Origin: an uncultured Nostocoides sp.
GTDB taxonomy: Bacteria > Actinomycetota > Actinomycetes > Actinomycetales > Dermatophilaceae
DNA length: 60,911 nt
Reading direction: 5' to 3'
Assembly: GCA_937873315.1 (NCBI GenBank)
Contig: CALMQX010000023.1
Coordinates: 1 to 60,911 of the forward strand
In this document: in pieces, positions 48,301-56,352 of the stretch
Numbering within the stretch: position 1 is the stretch's first letter
Layout of the letters: every line of letters starts with the position of its first letter
Notes under the pieces: generated by a model
The model's input: only the letters and a program-made list of their open reading frames with translations
Database searches by the model: none
Told to the model about the DNA's origin: nothing
Position numbers and translations under genes: made by a program

Positions 48301-48980
48301 CCCTCGCCGTCCAGACCTCGCATCCAGGGAGACATCACCCGATCGGGCAGCGGCCGTTCTCGCTCCACGTCCCAGGGCCTGGCGATGCCGCCCAGCTCGA
48401 AGAGCACGGAGAGCAAGGTCGCCGTAAAGCCCCAGACGAACAGGTCGTCGACCTCGAAACCCGGGCCGCGATACGGGCCGAACACCGCGGTGAAGCGATT
48501 GGCCGGGTCGAGGAGATCGCGCACCGGAACCTGGACCACCCGCTCGACCTCGGTGCGCGAAACCGCTTCGAGTCGCACCGGCGCAGCCCACCAACCCAAC
48601 ACAGGGGTGACCGCATTGCGACTGGGCGAGAGGTACAACTCGGGGAACGCGTGCACGACCGAGACCGTGCTCGGATCCACGCCCACCTCCTCCTCCGCCT
48701 CGCGCAAGGCTGCGGCCACGGTGTGCTCATCGCTATCGTCCACCCGGCCACCGGGAAAGGAGACCTGCCCGGGGTGGGCTCGCAGCGAGTGGGAGCGCTC
48801 GGTGAGCACCACCTGCTCCCCGCCCGCAGGGTCCGGGCCGAAAAGCATGAGCACGGCGGCCCGCCGGTCGGTGCCGGGGGGCGGCGCAAAGTCGGTGAAC
48901 CACTCGTGGCCATCCTGCTCGACTCGATGGATGGCCGCCGAGCACCAGGCTGGCACCCCCGACAGCGCGTCAGTACTCAC
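48297..48980 (-). CDS. NUDIX hydrolase, CoA pyrophosphatase-like
   Basis: 227 aa. NUDIX box [27 protein letters not shown] (GX5EX7REUXEEXGU pattern, with Asp at one position) preceded by [12 protein letters not shown], a CoA diphosphatase (UPF0035) signature. It may cleave CoA or oxidised CoA. GTG start overlaps the nth stop (GTGA), and its own stop overlaps marP. In mycobacteria a thioredoxin-like gene lies between nth and this one; it is absent here. Confidence 0.87.
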   Translation of the reverse strand: MSTDALSGVPAWCSAAIHRVEQDGHEWFTDFAPPPGTDRRAAVLMLFGPDPAGGEQVVLTERSHSLRAHPGQVSFPGGRVDDSDEHTVAAALREAEEEVGVDPSTVSVVHAFPELYLSPSRNAVTPVLGWWAAPVRLEAVSRTEVERVVQVPVRDLLDPANRFTAVFGPYRGPGFEVDDLFVWGFTATLLSVLFELGGIARPWDVERERPLPDRVMSPWMRGLDGEG

Positions 48981-49753
48981 GACAGCGGTCCTGGCGGGGG
49001 TGTCGGCGCAGCAGCCCCGGGCGCGAGCTCGTAGGTCAGCATCGTCAGCGCCTTGTCGCGATCGATCTCACCTTCCCCGAAGGAAGGGCACAATCTGGCG
49101 ACCGGACACGCTCCGCAAGCGGGTCGGCGGGCATGGCAGGTCCGGCGACCGTGGAAGATCACCACATGGCTGAGCATGGTCCAGTCACGGCGTGGAATCA
49201 GGGCACCGACCGCGTGCTCGACCTTGACGGGATCGGTCTCGGCAGTCCACCCAAAACGGCGCACCAGGCGACCGAAGTGGGTATCCACGGTGATCCCGGG
49301 GACGCCAAAGGCGTTGCCGAGCACCACATTCGCCGTCTTGCGCCCCACGCCGGGCAAGGTGACCAAATCGGCCATCCGGCCGGGAACCTCGCCGTGGAAG
49401 CGCTCCACCAGGTCAGCCGACAGCCGGAGCACAGAGTCAGTCTTGGCCCGGAAGAAGCCGGTCGGCTTCAGCACGGCTTCCATCTCTTCGCGGTCCGCAC
49501 CCGCCAAGTCGGCCGCCGTTGGCCACCGCTCGAAGAGCGTCGGCGTCACCCGGTTGACCATGACATCAGTGGTCTGAGCGGAGAGAACGGTCGCCACCAG
49601 CAGCTGAAGCGGGGAGGCAAAGTCCAACTCACAGTGCGCATACGGGTACCGCTGCTCGAGGAGTCGGAACATCCGGCGCGCTCGCCGGGTCAGCGCCAGC
49701 GACGACTCGCCAGCAACGGGCGCTGGCGGCACGGTCGAGGCAGCGGGGGTCAC
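48977..49753 (-). CDS. nth: Endonuclease III
   Basis: 258-aa base-excision repair DNA glycosylase/AP lyase. Helix-hairpin-helix [21 protein letters not shown] with catalytic Lys, Asp in [14 protein letters not shown], and the 4Fe-4S cluster cysteines [18 protein letters not shown] chose the GTG at 49753 because a TAGGCT box ends 7 nt before it; the ATG at 49858 would collide with the crp promoter. First gene of nth-nudix-marP, divergent from crp. Confidence 0.94.
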   Translation of the reverse strand: MTPAASTVPPAPVAGESSLALTRRARRMFRLLEQRYPYAHCELDFASPLQLLVATVLSAQTTDVMVNRVTPTLFERWPTAADLAGADREEMEAVLKPTGFFRAKTDSVLRLSADLVERFHGEVPGRMADLVTLPGVGRKTANVVLGNAFGVPGITVDTHFGRLVRRFGWTAETDPVKVEHAVGALIPRRDWTMLSHVVIFHGRRTCHARRPACGACPVARLCPSFGEGEIDRDKALTMLTYELAPGAAAPTPPPGPLS

Positions 49754-49830
49754 GCCGGCCAGCCTATTGCGCCCCCCGGACAATGGCTGATGGCGTTCTC
49801 GCACCCGTCCCGCATGGCAGACTGACAGCC

Positions 49831-50508
49831 GTGGATCACGATGTCGTGCGCAAGGCACCCCTGTTCGCGTCCCTCGACGATGAGACGGCCGCCGCGTTAT
49901 TGGCCTCCATGTCCCGTCAGCACATGGAACGCAGCGATGTCCTCTTCCACGAGGGCGACCAAGGCGACCGGCTCTACGTGATCGGCGAGGGCAAGATCAA
50001 GTTGGGTCGCACCTCCACCGATGGGCGGGAGAACCTGCTGGCCATCCTCGGGCCCGGCGAGATGTTCGGCGAGCTCTCACTCTTCGATCCCGGCCCCCGC
50101 ACGGCCACCGCGACCGCCGTGGCCGAGACCCAGGTCCTCTCCATCGGTCACGAGCAACTCGGCGAGTTCCTCTCAGCGAATCCCCGTGTCGCGCAGACGC
50201 TCTTGGCGGCTTTGGCCCGCAGATTGCGCCGCACCAATGAGTCCTTGGCAGACCTGGTGTTTACGGATGTGCCCGGACGGGTCGCCAAGGCTTTGCTCGA
50301 CTTGTCGGATCGGTTCGGCCGCCCGGTCGACAGCGGGGTCATGGTCAGCCATGACCTCACCCAGGAGGAGTTGGCGCAACTCGTCGGCGCCTCTCGAGAG
50401 ACGGTCAACAAAGCCCTGGCCGACTTCGCGACCCGCGGCTGGCTCAAGCTGGAGGCACGCGCAGTGCTCTTGCTTGACGTCGAGCGCCTCAAGCGTCGGG
50501 CGCGCTGA
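49831..50508 (+). CDS. crp: Crp/Fnr-family regulator (Crp/GlxR)
   Basis: 225 aa, the length of mycobacterial Crp. Cyclic-nucleotide domain with [21 protein letters not shown] and the phosphate-binding cassette [18 protein letters not shown], then a helix-turn-helix [34 protein letters not shown] 7 nt after a CAGACT box. Regulates carbon and energy genes in relatives. The perfect Crp-type palindrome at 31034 and the weaker one before DUF485-actP are candidate targets. Tail overlaps the convergent MBL gene by 20 bp. Confidence 0.95.
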   Translation: MDHDVVRKAPLFASLDDETAAALLASMSRQHMERSDVLFHEGDQGDRLYVIGEGKIKLGRTSTDGRENLLAILGPGEMFGELSLFDPGPRTATATAVAETQVLSIGHEQLGEFLSANPRVAQTLLAALARRLRRTNESLADLVFTDVPGRVAKALLDLSDRFGRPVDSGVMVSHDLTQEELAQLVGASRETVNKALADFATRGWLKLEARAVLLLDVERLKRRAR

Positions 50509-51289
50509 CCCCGAGATAGCTCAGCTGGGCGCGGATCGACAGCCGCGCCGCCGGCCAGACCGATTGGGGCACATCGGCATACACGCGGGTGAGCACCCCT
50601 TCGACGGGGTCGTCCTCGCCCAGCGCGCCGTCGGCCAACGCCTGCCGAACCTGCTCCAGTCGCTCCCCGCGGTGTCGCTGATAGAAGGAAACCATCGCGG
50701 CCGCATCATCCACCACAGGACCGTGTCCAGGCAGAATCCTGACAACCTCACCATTGCCGGTCAGCATCCGGATCCGCTCGAGCGAGTCCAGGTATGCCGC
50801 AAGCTCACCATCGGGGTGCGCCACCACCGTCGTGCCGCGACCAAGCACCATGTCGCCAGTGAGGAGCGCATGGTCGGCTGGCAGCGCGAACGAGATCGAG
50901 TCGCTCGTATGACCCGGGGTGGCCACCACCCGGACCTCCAAACCTTGCAGGCGGATCAGGTCACCGTCGGCGAGGCCACCCTTTCCGCCACCAACGGCCC
51001 GTACCGGCGCACCGGTGAGCTCAGCTAGCGCTGGGGCACCCTCGCTGTGATCGAGATGGCCGTGGGTGAGCACGATCAGCGCGACTCGGGCCCCCTGCTC
51101 CTCCACGGTCCGACGCACTCGGTCGAGGTGGGCTGAATCCAATGGCCCAGGATCGAGTACCACCGCTGCGGTAGCCCCGGGCTCTACAAGGATCCAGGTG
51201 TTGGTCCCATCCAGCGTCATCGGCCCGGGGTTGGGTGCCAATACGCAGCGAGCACGAGGAGTGATTTGCCCTCCGGTCCACGTGTTCAC
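50489..51289 (-). CDS. MBL-fold metallohydrolase (LACTB2-like)
   Basis: 266 aa. Metal site THGHLDHSEG (HxHxDH), then VATPGHTSDS, LTGDMVLGRGTT and LPGHGPVVDD. A C-terminal winged region (RLEQVRQALADG...) is typical of the LACTB2/Rv3677c type, which may act as an endoribonuclease or hydrolase. Substrate unknown. Its start overlaps the preceding NUDIX stop by 4 bp. It is last gene of the DUF4177-RidA-NUDIX-MBL operon, the same order as in M. tuberculosis beside crp. Confidence 0.85.
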   Translation of the reverse strand: MNTWTGGQITPRARCVLAPNPGPMTLDGTNTWILVEPGATAAVVLDPGPLDSAHLDRVRRTVEEQGARVALIVLTHGHLDHSEGAPALAELTGAPVRAVGGGKGGLADGDLIRLQGLEVRVVATPGHTSDSISFALPADHALLTGDMVLGRGTTVVAHPDGELAAYLDSLERIRMLTGNGEVVRILPGHGPVVDDAAAMVSFYQRHRGERLEQVRQALADGALGEDDPVEGVLTRVYADVPQSVWPAARLSIRAQLSYLGVSAPDA

Positions 51290-51984
51290 AGGTCCACTCG
51301 CAAACCCAGAACCCCACCCTCATCGAACAGCCGGGGCATCACCACACGCGGGTCGGCAGGCATGGCGAGATAGTCCTCCAGGCTGGACGCCGAGGCCAGC
51401 TGCTCCAGCGCGTGCATCGTCGGGGGCAACATGACCAACTCGTCGCGCTCAAAGGCATCCAGGATGTCCCGCGGCCGACTCCATTGCATCGAGACCGCCT
51501 CGCTGGTGAGGTGCTGCAGCATCTCGCCGGGAGGCATCATTGCCGCCAGGATCCAGGTGTCATAGCGGCGGCGGTCGAACACGGGGGTCAGCCAGCGGCC
51601 CCGGACTCGCAGGTCCTCGGGACGGAGCACGATCCCGGTCTCCTCAGTAACTTCGCGCAGCGCGGCGGCAAGATGGCGCCGCGCCACCTCCGCGGAAACC
51701 CGCATTGCGACGGCGGCCCGCTGAACGATGTCGTCCGCGAGCTCCACTCCGCTGTCCCGCTCATCCACCGAGCCGCCGGGGAAGGCATGCATGGAGGGCG
51801 CGAAGGCCATGGTGGCGGCCCGTTTAAGGGTGACCACCTCAACGCCATCGGGCGCCTGTCTGAGCACCAAAACCGTTGCTGCAGAACGTGGCTCGACACC
51901 CCGATCGAGCGCGCCCGCATCAAGCCACTGCCTCAGCGCAGCGATCCGCGCTGGATCGCCCACGAGTCGGAAGTCGCGCGACAT
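51286..51984 (-). CDS. NUDIX hydrolase
   Basis: 232 aa. N-terminal RSAATVLVLRQAPDGVEVVTLKRA, then a degenerate NUDIX box: HAFPGGSVDERD, a long insertion, and AAALREVTEETGIVL. The insertion between the Gly-Gly and Glu parts (~35 residues) matches the RNU9/NUDT19-like subgroup active on CoA esters. Same operon as RidA and MBL. Start ATG 12 bp after the RidA stop. Confidence 0.83.
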   Translation of the reverse strand: MSRDFRLVGDPARIAALRQWLDAGALDRGVEPRSAATVLVLRQAPDGVEVVTLKRAATMAFAPSMHAFPGGSVDERDSGVELADDIVQRAAVAMRVSAEVARRHLAAALREVTEETGIVLRPEDLRVRGRWLTPVFDRRRYDTWILAAMMPPGEMLQHLTSEAVSMQWSRPRDILDAFERDELVMLPPTMHALEQLASASSLEDYLAMPADPRVVMPRLFDEGGVLGLRVDL

Positions 51985-51996
51985 AGCGGCGTTAAC

Positions 51997-52470
51997 TCAG
52001 TCTTCGAGGTGCGCGATGACCTCGACTTCGACCGAGGCGCCCAACGGAAGGGCGACCACACCGACGGCGGATCGGGCGTGAATCCCCTTCTCCGCGAAGG
52101 CATGACCGAAGAGTTCACTGGCTCCATTGACCACGAAGGGCTGCCCGGTGAAACCGGGATCGGAGGCCACGAATCCCACGACCTTGACGATCCTGGCGAC
52201 CCGATCCAGATCCCCCACGACGGACTTGATCGCCGCAATGGCATTGAGGGCGCACTGCTGAGCAGCGTCTTTAGCGAGCGCCGACTCGACCAGCCCATCG
52301 CCCTCACCGACCTGTCCAGTGGCAACGAGGGCGCCGGCACGCATCGGCAGCTGGCCCGAGACATACACACGGGAGCCGTCGACCACGGCCGGGGTGTATG
52401 CCGCAACCGGCGGCACAACCTCAGGCACGGTCAGGCCCAGCTCAGCCAGGCGCTCCTCCACAACACTCAT
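51997..52470 (-). CDS. RidA/YjgF-family protein
   Basis: 157 aa. RidA proteins hydrolyse reactive enamine/imine intermediates. Family segments YVSGQLPMRAGALVATGQVG, AAQQCALNAIAAIKSVVGDLDRVARIVKVVGFVASDPGF, and the C-terminal GIHARSAVGVVALPLGASVEVEVIA, with the substrate-binding Arg in HARSAVGV. Clearly a YjgF subgroup with an N-terminal extension. ATG at 52470, 12 bp after DUF4177. Confidence 0.9.
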   Translation of the reverse strand: MSVVEERLAELGLTVPEVVPPVAAYTPAVVDGSRVYVSGQLPMRAGALVATGQVGEGDGLVESALAKDAAQQCALNAIAAIKSVVGDLDRVARIVKVVGFVASDPGFTGQPFVVNGASELFGHAFAEKGIHARSAVGVVALPLGASVEVEVIAHLED

Positions 52471-52482
52471 GGCACTCTCCGC

Positions 52483-52638
52483 TCAGGCCTTGGGGCGTTT
52501 GAAGTAGGCCACCAGCGCGCCGGTGTCGGGCATGGTGACGATCTGCACCAACTCCCAGCCATCGGCGCCAAAGGTGTCCAGAATTGCCTTGGTGTTGTGC
52601 ACCATGACGGGGGCGGTGAGGTACTCCCAGGTGGTCAT
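52483..52638 (-). CDS. DUF4177 small protein
   Basis: 51 aa, one compact DUF4177 domain: TTWEYLTAPVMVH and the hallmark LDTFGADGWELVQIV. Function unknown. ATG 7 nt after a TAGGCT box, so it leads the operon with RidA, NUDIX and MBL. The same order (Rv3678A-Rv3677c as I recall) is kept in mycobacteria. Confidence 0.85.
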   Translation of the reverse strand: MTTWEYLTAPVMVHNTKAILDTFGADGWELVQIVTMPDTGALVAYFKRPKA

Positions 52639-52681
52639 GCGCGCCAGCCTAGCCCGGCGGGCCGCCGATACGCTGGGCCGC

Positions 52682-53431
52682 GTGAGCGATGAGCATCCCG
52701 CCTTTTCGCGCACTGCACGTCCCATCGATCGCACAGTTCGCCTAGGGCCGCAGGAGTGCGAGCTCTACGACGTGTGGGTGCCGCCAGCGCCCATCGGGAC
52801 GACCGTGGTCCTGGTGCATGGCGGCTTCTGGCGTGCTCGGTACGACCGCCACCACCTCGAACCCCTCGCCTCCGCGCTCGCACTCGACGGCTTCCATGTC
52901 GCCAATATTGAGTTCCCTCGCGTGGGTATGCCGAGTGGCGGCTGGCCGGGAATGGGTCAGGCGGTAGCAGCCCGGGTCGATGCAGTAAGGGACGACCAGG
53001 GTCTCCCTGATCGTCTGGCGGTGGTCGGCCATTCAGCGGGTGGGCACCTGGCCCTCTGGTTGGCCTCGTCAGGGCGCGCACCCGAGGTGTCCCAGGTGGT
53101 GGCCCTCGCGCCCGCTGTGCCCCTCGCGGAGGTGCACGCTCGCGGGCTCTCCCGGGGCGCCGCCCAGGAGCTCATGGGCTGCCCTCCAGAGCAAGCCCCA
53201 GATCTCTGGGCAGAGGCTGACCCGGACACCCAACGACTCACCACACCGGCCACCGTCATCGTCGGGCCAGCGGACGTCGATGTCCCGCCCGCGATGACGG
53301 CCGCGTATGCCGCGAACCGGCGGTCTGATGAGCCCTGCACCATGGTCGAGGTGCCCGGCGCCGATCACTTCGACCTCATTGACCCGGGCCACGCGGCATA
53401 CGAGGTTCTGCGTCGCCATCTCCCCCAGTAG
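52682..53431 (+). CDS. Alpha/beta hydrolase (kynurenine formamidase/esterase-like)
   Basis: 249 aa. Oxyanion HGGFW after VVLVHG, nucleophile elbow GHSAGGHLALWLAS with Ser, then Asp in GPADVDVP and His in PGADHFDLID. The HGGxW plus GHSAGG pattern is seen in arylformamidase and acetyl-hydrolase relatives; the substrate is unknown. GTG start 7 nt after a TACGCT box. Divergent from the DUF4177 operon and upstream of the ArsA pair. Not part of the mycobacterial synteny, so possibly a local insertion. Confidence 0.8.
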   Translation: MSDEHPAFSRTARPIDRTVRLGPQECELYDVWVPPAPIGTTVVLVHGGFWRARYDRHHLEPLASALALDGFHVANIEFPRVGMPSGGWPGMGQAVAARVDAVRDDQGLPDRLAVVGHSAGGHLALWLASSGRAPEVSQVVALAPAVPLAEVHARGLSRGAAQELMGCPPEQAPDLWAEADPDTQRLTTPATVIVGPADVDVPPAMTAAYAANRRSDEPCTMVEVPGADHFDLIDPGHAAYEVLRRHLPQ

Positions 53432-53461
53432 ATCGGCAATGGGCCGACTACAGTGACGCTC

Positions 53462-54472
53462 GTGAGCGCCGCACTCTCGGACCTGCGCCTGCACGTCGTC
53501 ACGGGCAAGGGCGGGGTTGGCAAGACCACCGTCGCCTCGGCACTTGCGCTGGCGCTCGCGCAGTCCGGCAAGCGCGTCCTCCTCGTCGAGGTCGAGGGCC
53601 GTCAGGGGATCAGCCAGACCTTTGATGTGCCGCCGCTGGGCATTGACGAACGCTTGCTGGTCAACAGCGGGGACGGCGAACTGTGGGGGCTGGCAGTCGA
53701 CGCCAAGGCGGCACTGCTGGAGTACCTCCAGATCTTCTACAAGTTGGGCCGCGCTGGAAACGCCCTCGAGAAGGTCGGCGCGATCGACTTCGCCACGACG
53801 ATCGCTCCAGGAGTCCGCGATGTCCTCCTGATCGGCAAGGTCTACGAGGCGGTTGGACGCACGGACGGACCTCGCCGTGGCCAAGGGGCTTGCGTCTGGG
53901 ACGCCGTCGTTCTGGACGCACCGCCCACGGGGCGGGTTGGTCGCTTCCTGGGCGTGAATGCCGAGGTCGCCGGCATCGCCCGGATGGGTCCCATCAAGAA
54001 CCAGGCCGACTCGATTACTCGGTTGCTGCAATCCACCAACACCGCCGTGCATCTGGTGAGCCTGCTGGAAGAGATGCCCGTCCAAGAGACCATCGACGCC
54101 GTCACCGAGCTGCGTTCTGCCCGCTTTGGGCTCGGACTGTGCGTCGTCAACCTGGTGCGCGATCCCTTGCTCGACGAGCGAGATACTGACCTGCTCGCGC
54201 AGACCGCCGATCTCGAAGCGTCCATCAAGGCAGACCTCGACAGTGTTGGCGTGCGTGCCACCGGTCCCATGGTCCGGGGCCTGCTCAGCCAGGGGCGCGA
54301 CCACGCCGACCGCATTCTCCTCCAAGACGAGATGGCCACCGAGTTGGCCGAGACGGGTCTGCCCCTCATCCCACTACCGGCCCTGGTGGATGGGGTCGAA
54401 GAGGGCGGGATCAGCGTGCTCGCGGAGATCCTGGCCGAGGTCCTCGACACACCCCTGGCGAGCGCGCCATGA
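53462..54472 (+). CDS. ArsA/GET3-family ATPase, first of pair
   Basis: 336 aa. Deviant Walker A TGKGGVGKTTVASALALAL, switch-like DAVVLDAPPTGRVGRFL, and a LLIGKVYEAV helical segment. Equivalent to Rv3679. Despite the name there is no arsenic context; the pair Rv3679/Rv3680 forms a complex implicated in glycerol and carbon-linked metabolism in mycobacteria. GTG at 53462 is 7 nt after a TACAGT box; GTG at 53453 is an alternative. Overlaps the second ATPase by ATGA. Confidence 0.87.
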   Translation: MSAALSDLRLHVVTGKGGVGKTTVASALALALAQSGKRVLLVEVEGRQGISQTFDVPPLGIDERLLVNSGDGELWGLAVDAKAALLEYLQIFYKLGRAGNALEKVGAIDFATTIAPGVRDVLLIGKVYEAVGRTDGPRRGQGACVWDAVVLDAPPTGRVGRFLGVNAEVAGIARMGPIKNQADSITRLLQSTNTAVHLVSLLEEMPVQETIDAVTELRSARFGLGLCVVNLVRDPLLDERDTDLLAQTADLEASIKADLDSVGVRATGPMVRGLLSQGRDHADRILLQDEMATELAETGLPLIPLPALVDGVEEGGISVLAEILAEVLDTPLASAP

Positions 54473-55635
54473 GCACGTCACCGCACCTGGACCTCGATGC
54501 CCTCATCGCCGATCGGGGTATCGGCGTCGTCGTCTGCTGCGGCGCCGGCGGCGTCGGCAAGACCACGACGGCGGCAGCATTGGGCTTACGGGCCGCCGAG
54601 GCGGGACGTCGAGTCGTGGTCCTCACCATCGATCCGGCACGCCGCCTGGCGCAAGCCCTGGGCCTGACCGAGCTCGATAACACCCCGCGACCCGTGGCCG
54701 GGCTTACCTCGGGGGCGACCGGTTCACTCGACGCCATGATGCTCGACATGAAGCGGACCTTCGATGAGGTCGTGGAAGCCCATGCCGACCCCGAGAAGGC
54801 AGCCCAGATCCTCGCCAATCCGTTCTACCAGGCGGTCTCGAGCAGTTTCGCGGGGACTCAGGAGTACATGGCCATGGAGAAACTCGGCCAACTCCGCGCC
54901 CAGGCTGAGCGTGATGGCACCTGGGATCTCATCGTCGTCGACACCCCGCCATCGCGCTCAGCACTGGACTTCCTCGACGCCCCCAAGCGCCTGGGCTCCT
55001 TCCTGGACGGGCGGTTCATCCGCTTGCTCGCGGCACCCGCCAAGGCGGGCGGCCGGGCGTACCTCAAGGTGTTCAGCGTGGGTGTCGACCTGGCCGCCCG
55101 CACGCTGTCCAAAGTCTTGGGCGGCCAGATGCTCACCGACGTCCAGACCTTCGTGGCGGCGCTGGACACCATGTTCGGAGGCTTCCGGGAACGCGCCGAT
55201 GTCACGTATGCCCTTCTGAAAGAGGAGAGCACAGCATTCCTCGTCGTGGCCTCGCCCGAGCGAGACGCCTTGCGTGAGGCCGCCTATTTTGTCGAGCGGT
55301 TGGCAGCCGAGAGTATGCCGCTCGCCGGTCTCATCGTGAATCGGCTCACGACCGTGTCCGCCACCACCTTGTCGGCCGCTCGTGCCCTCGCCGCCGCCGA
55401 GCAGTTGGAGGAACACGAGTCGGGCGCCTCAGTGACGGCCGCCCTGACTGGCGACCTCCTGCGACTGCACGAGGACCTTGCGGCCACAGCCAACCGACAA
55501 AGAGCCCATGTGAGCCGGTTCGAGGCCGCCCACCCACGGGTGCCATCCACGACGGTGCCGGCCCGAGCAACGGATGTCCATGACCTCGCTGGCCTGCGGG
55601 CGGTGGGCGCAGCACTGGGGCGGGCCACCGCCTAA
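54469..55635 (+). CDS. ArsA/GET3-family ATPase, second of pair
   Basis: 388 aa. P-loop CGAGGVGKTTTAAALGLRAAEAGRRVVVLTIDPARRLAQALGL, switch DLIVVDTPPSRSALDFLDAP, and FVAALDTMFGGFRERADVTYALLKEESTAFLVVASPERDALREA. Equivalent to Rv3680. The ATGA overlap points to a hetero-oligomer made in equal amounts. A hairpin follows 17 bp after the stop. Confidence 0.88.
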   Translation: MSTSPHLDLDALIADRGIGVVVCCGAGGVGKTTTAAALGLRAAEAGRRVVVLTIDPARRLAQALGLTELDNTPRPVAGLTSGATGSLDAMMLDMKRTFDEVVEAHADPEKAAQILANPFYQAVSSSFAGTQEYMAMEKLGQLRAQAERDGTWDLIVVDTPPSRSALDFLDAPKRLGSFLDGRFIRLLAAPAKAGGRAYLKVFSVGVDLAARTLSKVLGGQMLTDVQTFVAALDTMFGGFRERADVTYALLKEESTAFLVVASPERDALREAAYFVERLAAESMPLAGLIVNRLTTVSATTLSAARALAAAEQLEEHESGASVTAALTGDLLRLHEDLAATANRQRAHVSRFEAAHPRVPSTTVPARATDVHDLAGLRAVGAALGRATA

Positions 55636-55652
55636 CTCCCCTGGGCACAGCA

Positions 55653-55690
55653 CGGCGCCCGGCTCTCTCCCTACAGAAAGCCGGGCGCCG
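55653..55690. terminator. Terminator between arsA pair and whiB
   Basis: A perfect 12-bp stem (CGGCGCCCGGCT with AGCCGGGCGCCG) with a 14-nt loop, between convergent genes, so it may work in both directions. Confidence 0.8.
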
Positions 55691-55732
55691 GGACTAGGGC
55701 ATCGGGGTAGTGGACCCGCGACGCATACCCCC

Positions 55733-56056
55733 TCAGGCGATGGTGCTGAGCGGCCTGGACTTGGCCTCCTGAAGCAACGACGCCCACGAGCGCACGTCCG
55801 GGCGACGACGCAGCAGCGCCCGGCGCTCCCGCTCGGTCATCCCTCCCCAGACTCCGAATTCCGTGCGATTGTCCAGCGCGTCGGCCAGGCACTCAGCCAC
55901 GACCGGACAGCCCTTGCAGATGGCCTTGGCAACGCGCTGCGCCTTGCCCTGGACAAAGAGCGCGTCGGGGTCGATGCCTGCGCACTGACCTCGGGCCGGC
56001 CAATCCTGAACCCAATCCCCGGCAATTTCCCGGGGTGCCATCATGGAGATGGTCAT
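55733..56056 (-). CDS. WhiB-family iron-sulfur regulator (WhiB4/WblA type)
   Basis: 107 aa from the ATG at 56056 (a GTG at 56071 is possible). Four cluster cysteines: GQC, then CKGCPVVAEC (C-x2-C-x5-C), followed by the WhiB turn GVWGG and basic TERERRALLRRRP for DNA contact. Position between the ArsA pair and PonA2 equals whiB4 of mycobacteria and wblA of Streptomyces, a redox-responsive regulator. The leader (56057-56150) contains the hairpin GGTGCCG/CGGCACC at 56097-56121. Confidence 0.9.
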   Translation of the reverse strand: MTISMMAPREIAGDWVQDWPARGQCAGIDPDALFVQGKAQRVAKAICKGCPVVAECLADALDNRTEFGVWGGMTERERRALLRRRPDVRSWASLLQEAKSRPLSTIA

Positions 56057-56352
56057 ATTGTCGATCCTCACGTGTGATAGGGCCCTGCGCCCAAGTGGTG
56101 CCGAGGTCCCCCAGCGGCACCGTCATTTCCGTTAAATCACGTTAGGCCAGGACCCTCTCCGGCTGTATCGGCTGACTGGGTTGACCCCGAATCCCCCGTT
56201 CGGATGACGCTTCTGGTGCAGAACCATCTGCTAAGCAGGTGTTAAGGCAATCCAAAACCGATCGGCTGGTGGCAGCGCCCGCCCACTCGGACCGGGCCAC
56301 ACGACCGCCACGAGTACACGGCCGCACGGGTTGGCGGGTTACCCTGGAGCCC

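Noticed and set aside
53462-55635. Arsenic resistance operon
   Set aside because: The ArsA-like pair has no arsB, arsC or arsR nearby and matches the conserved Rv3679/Rv3680 housekeeping pair.
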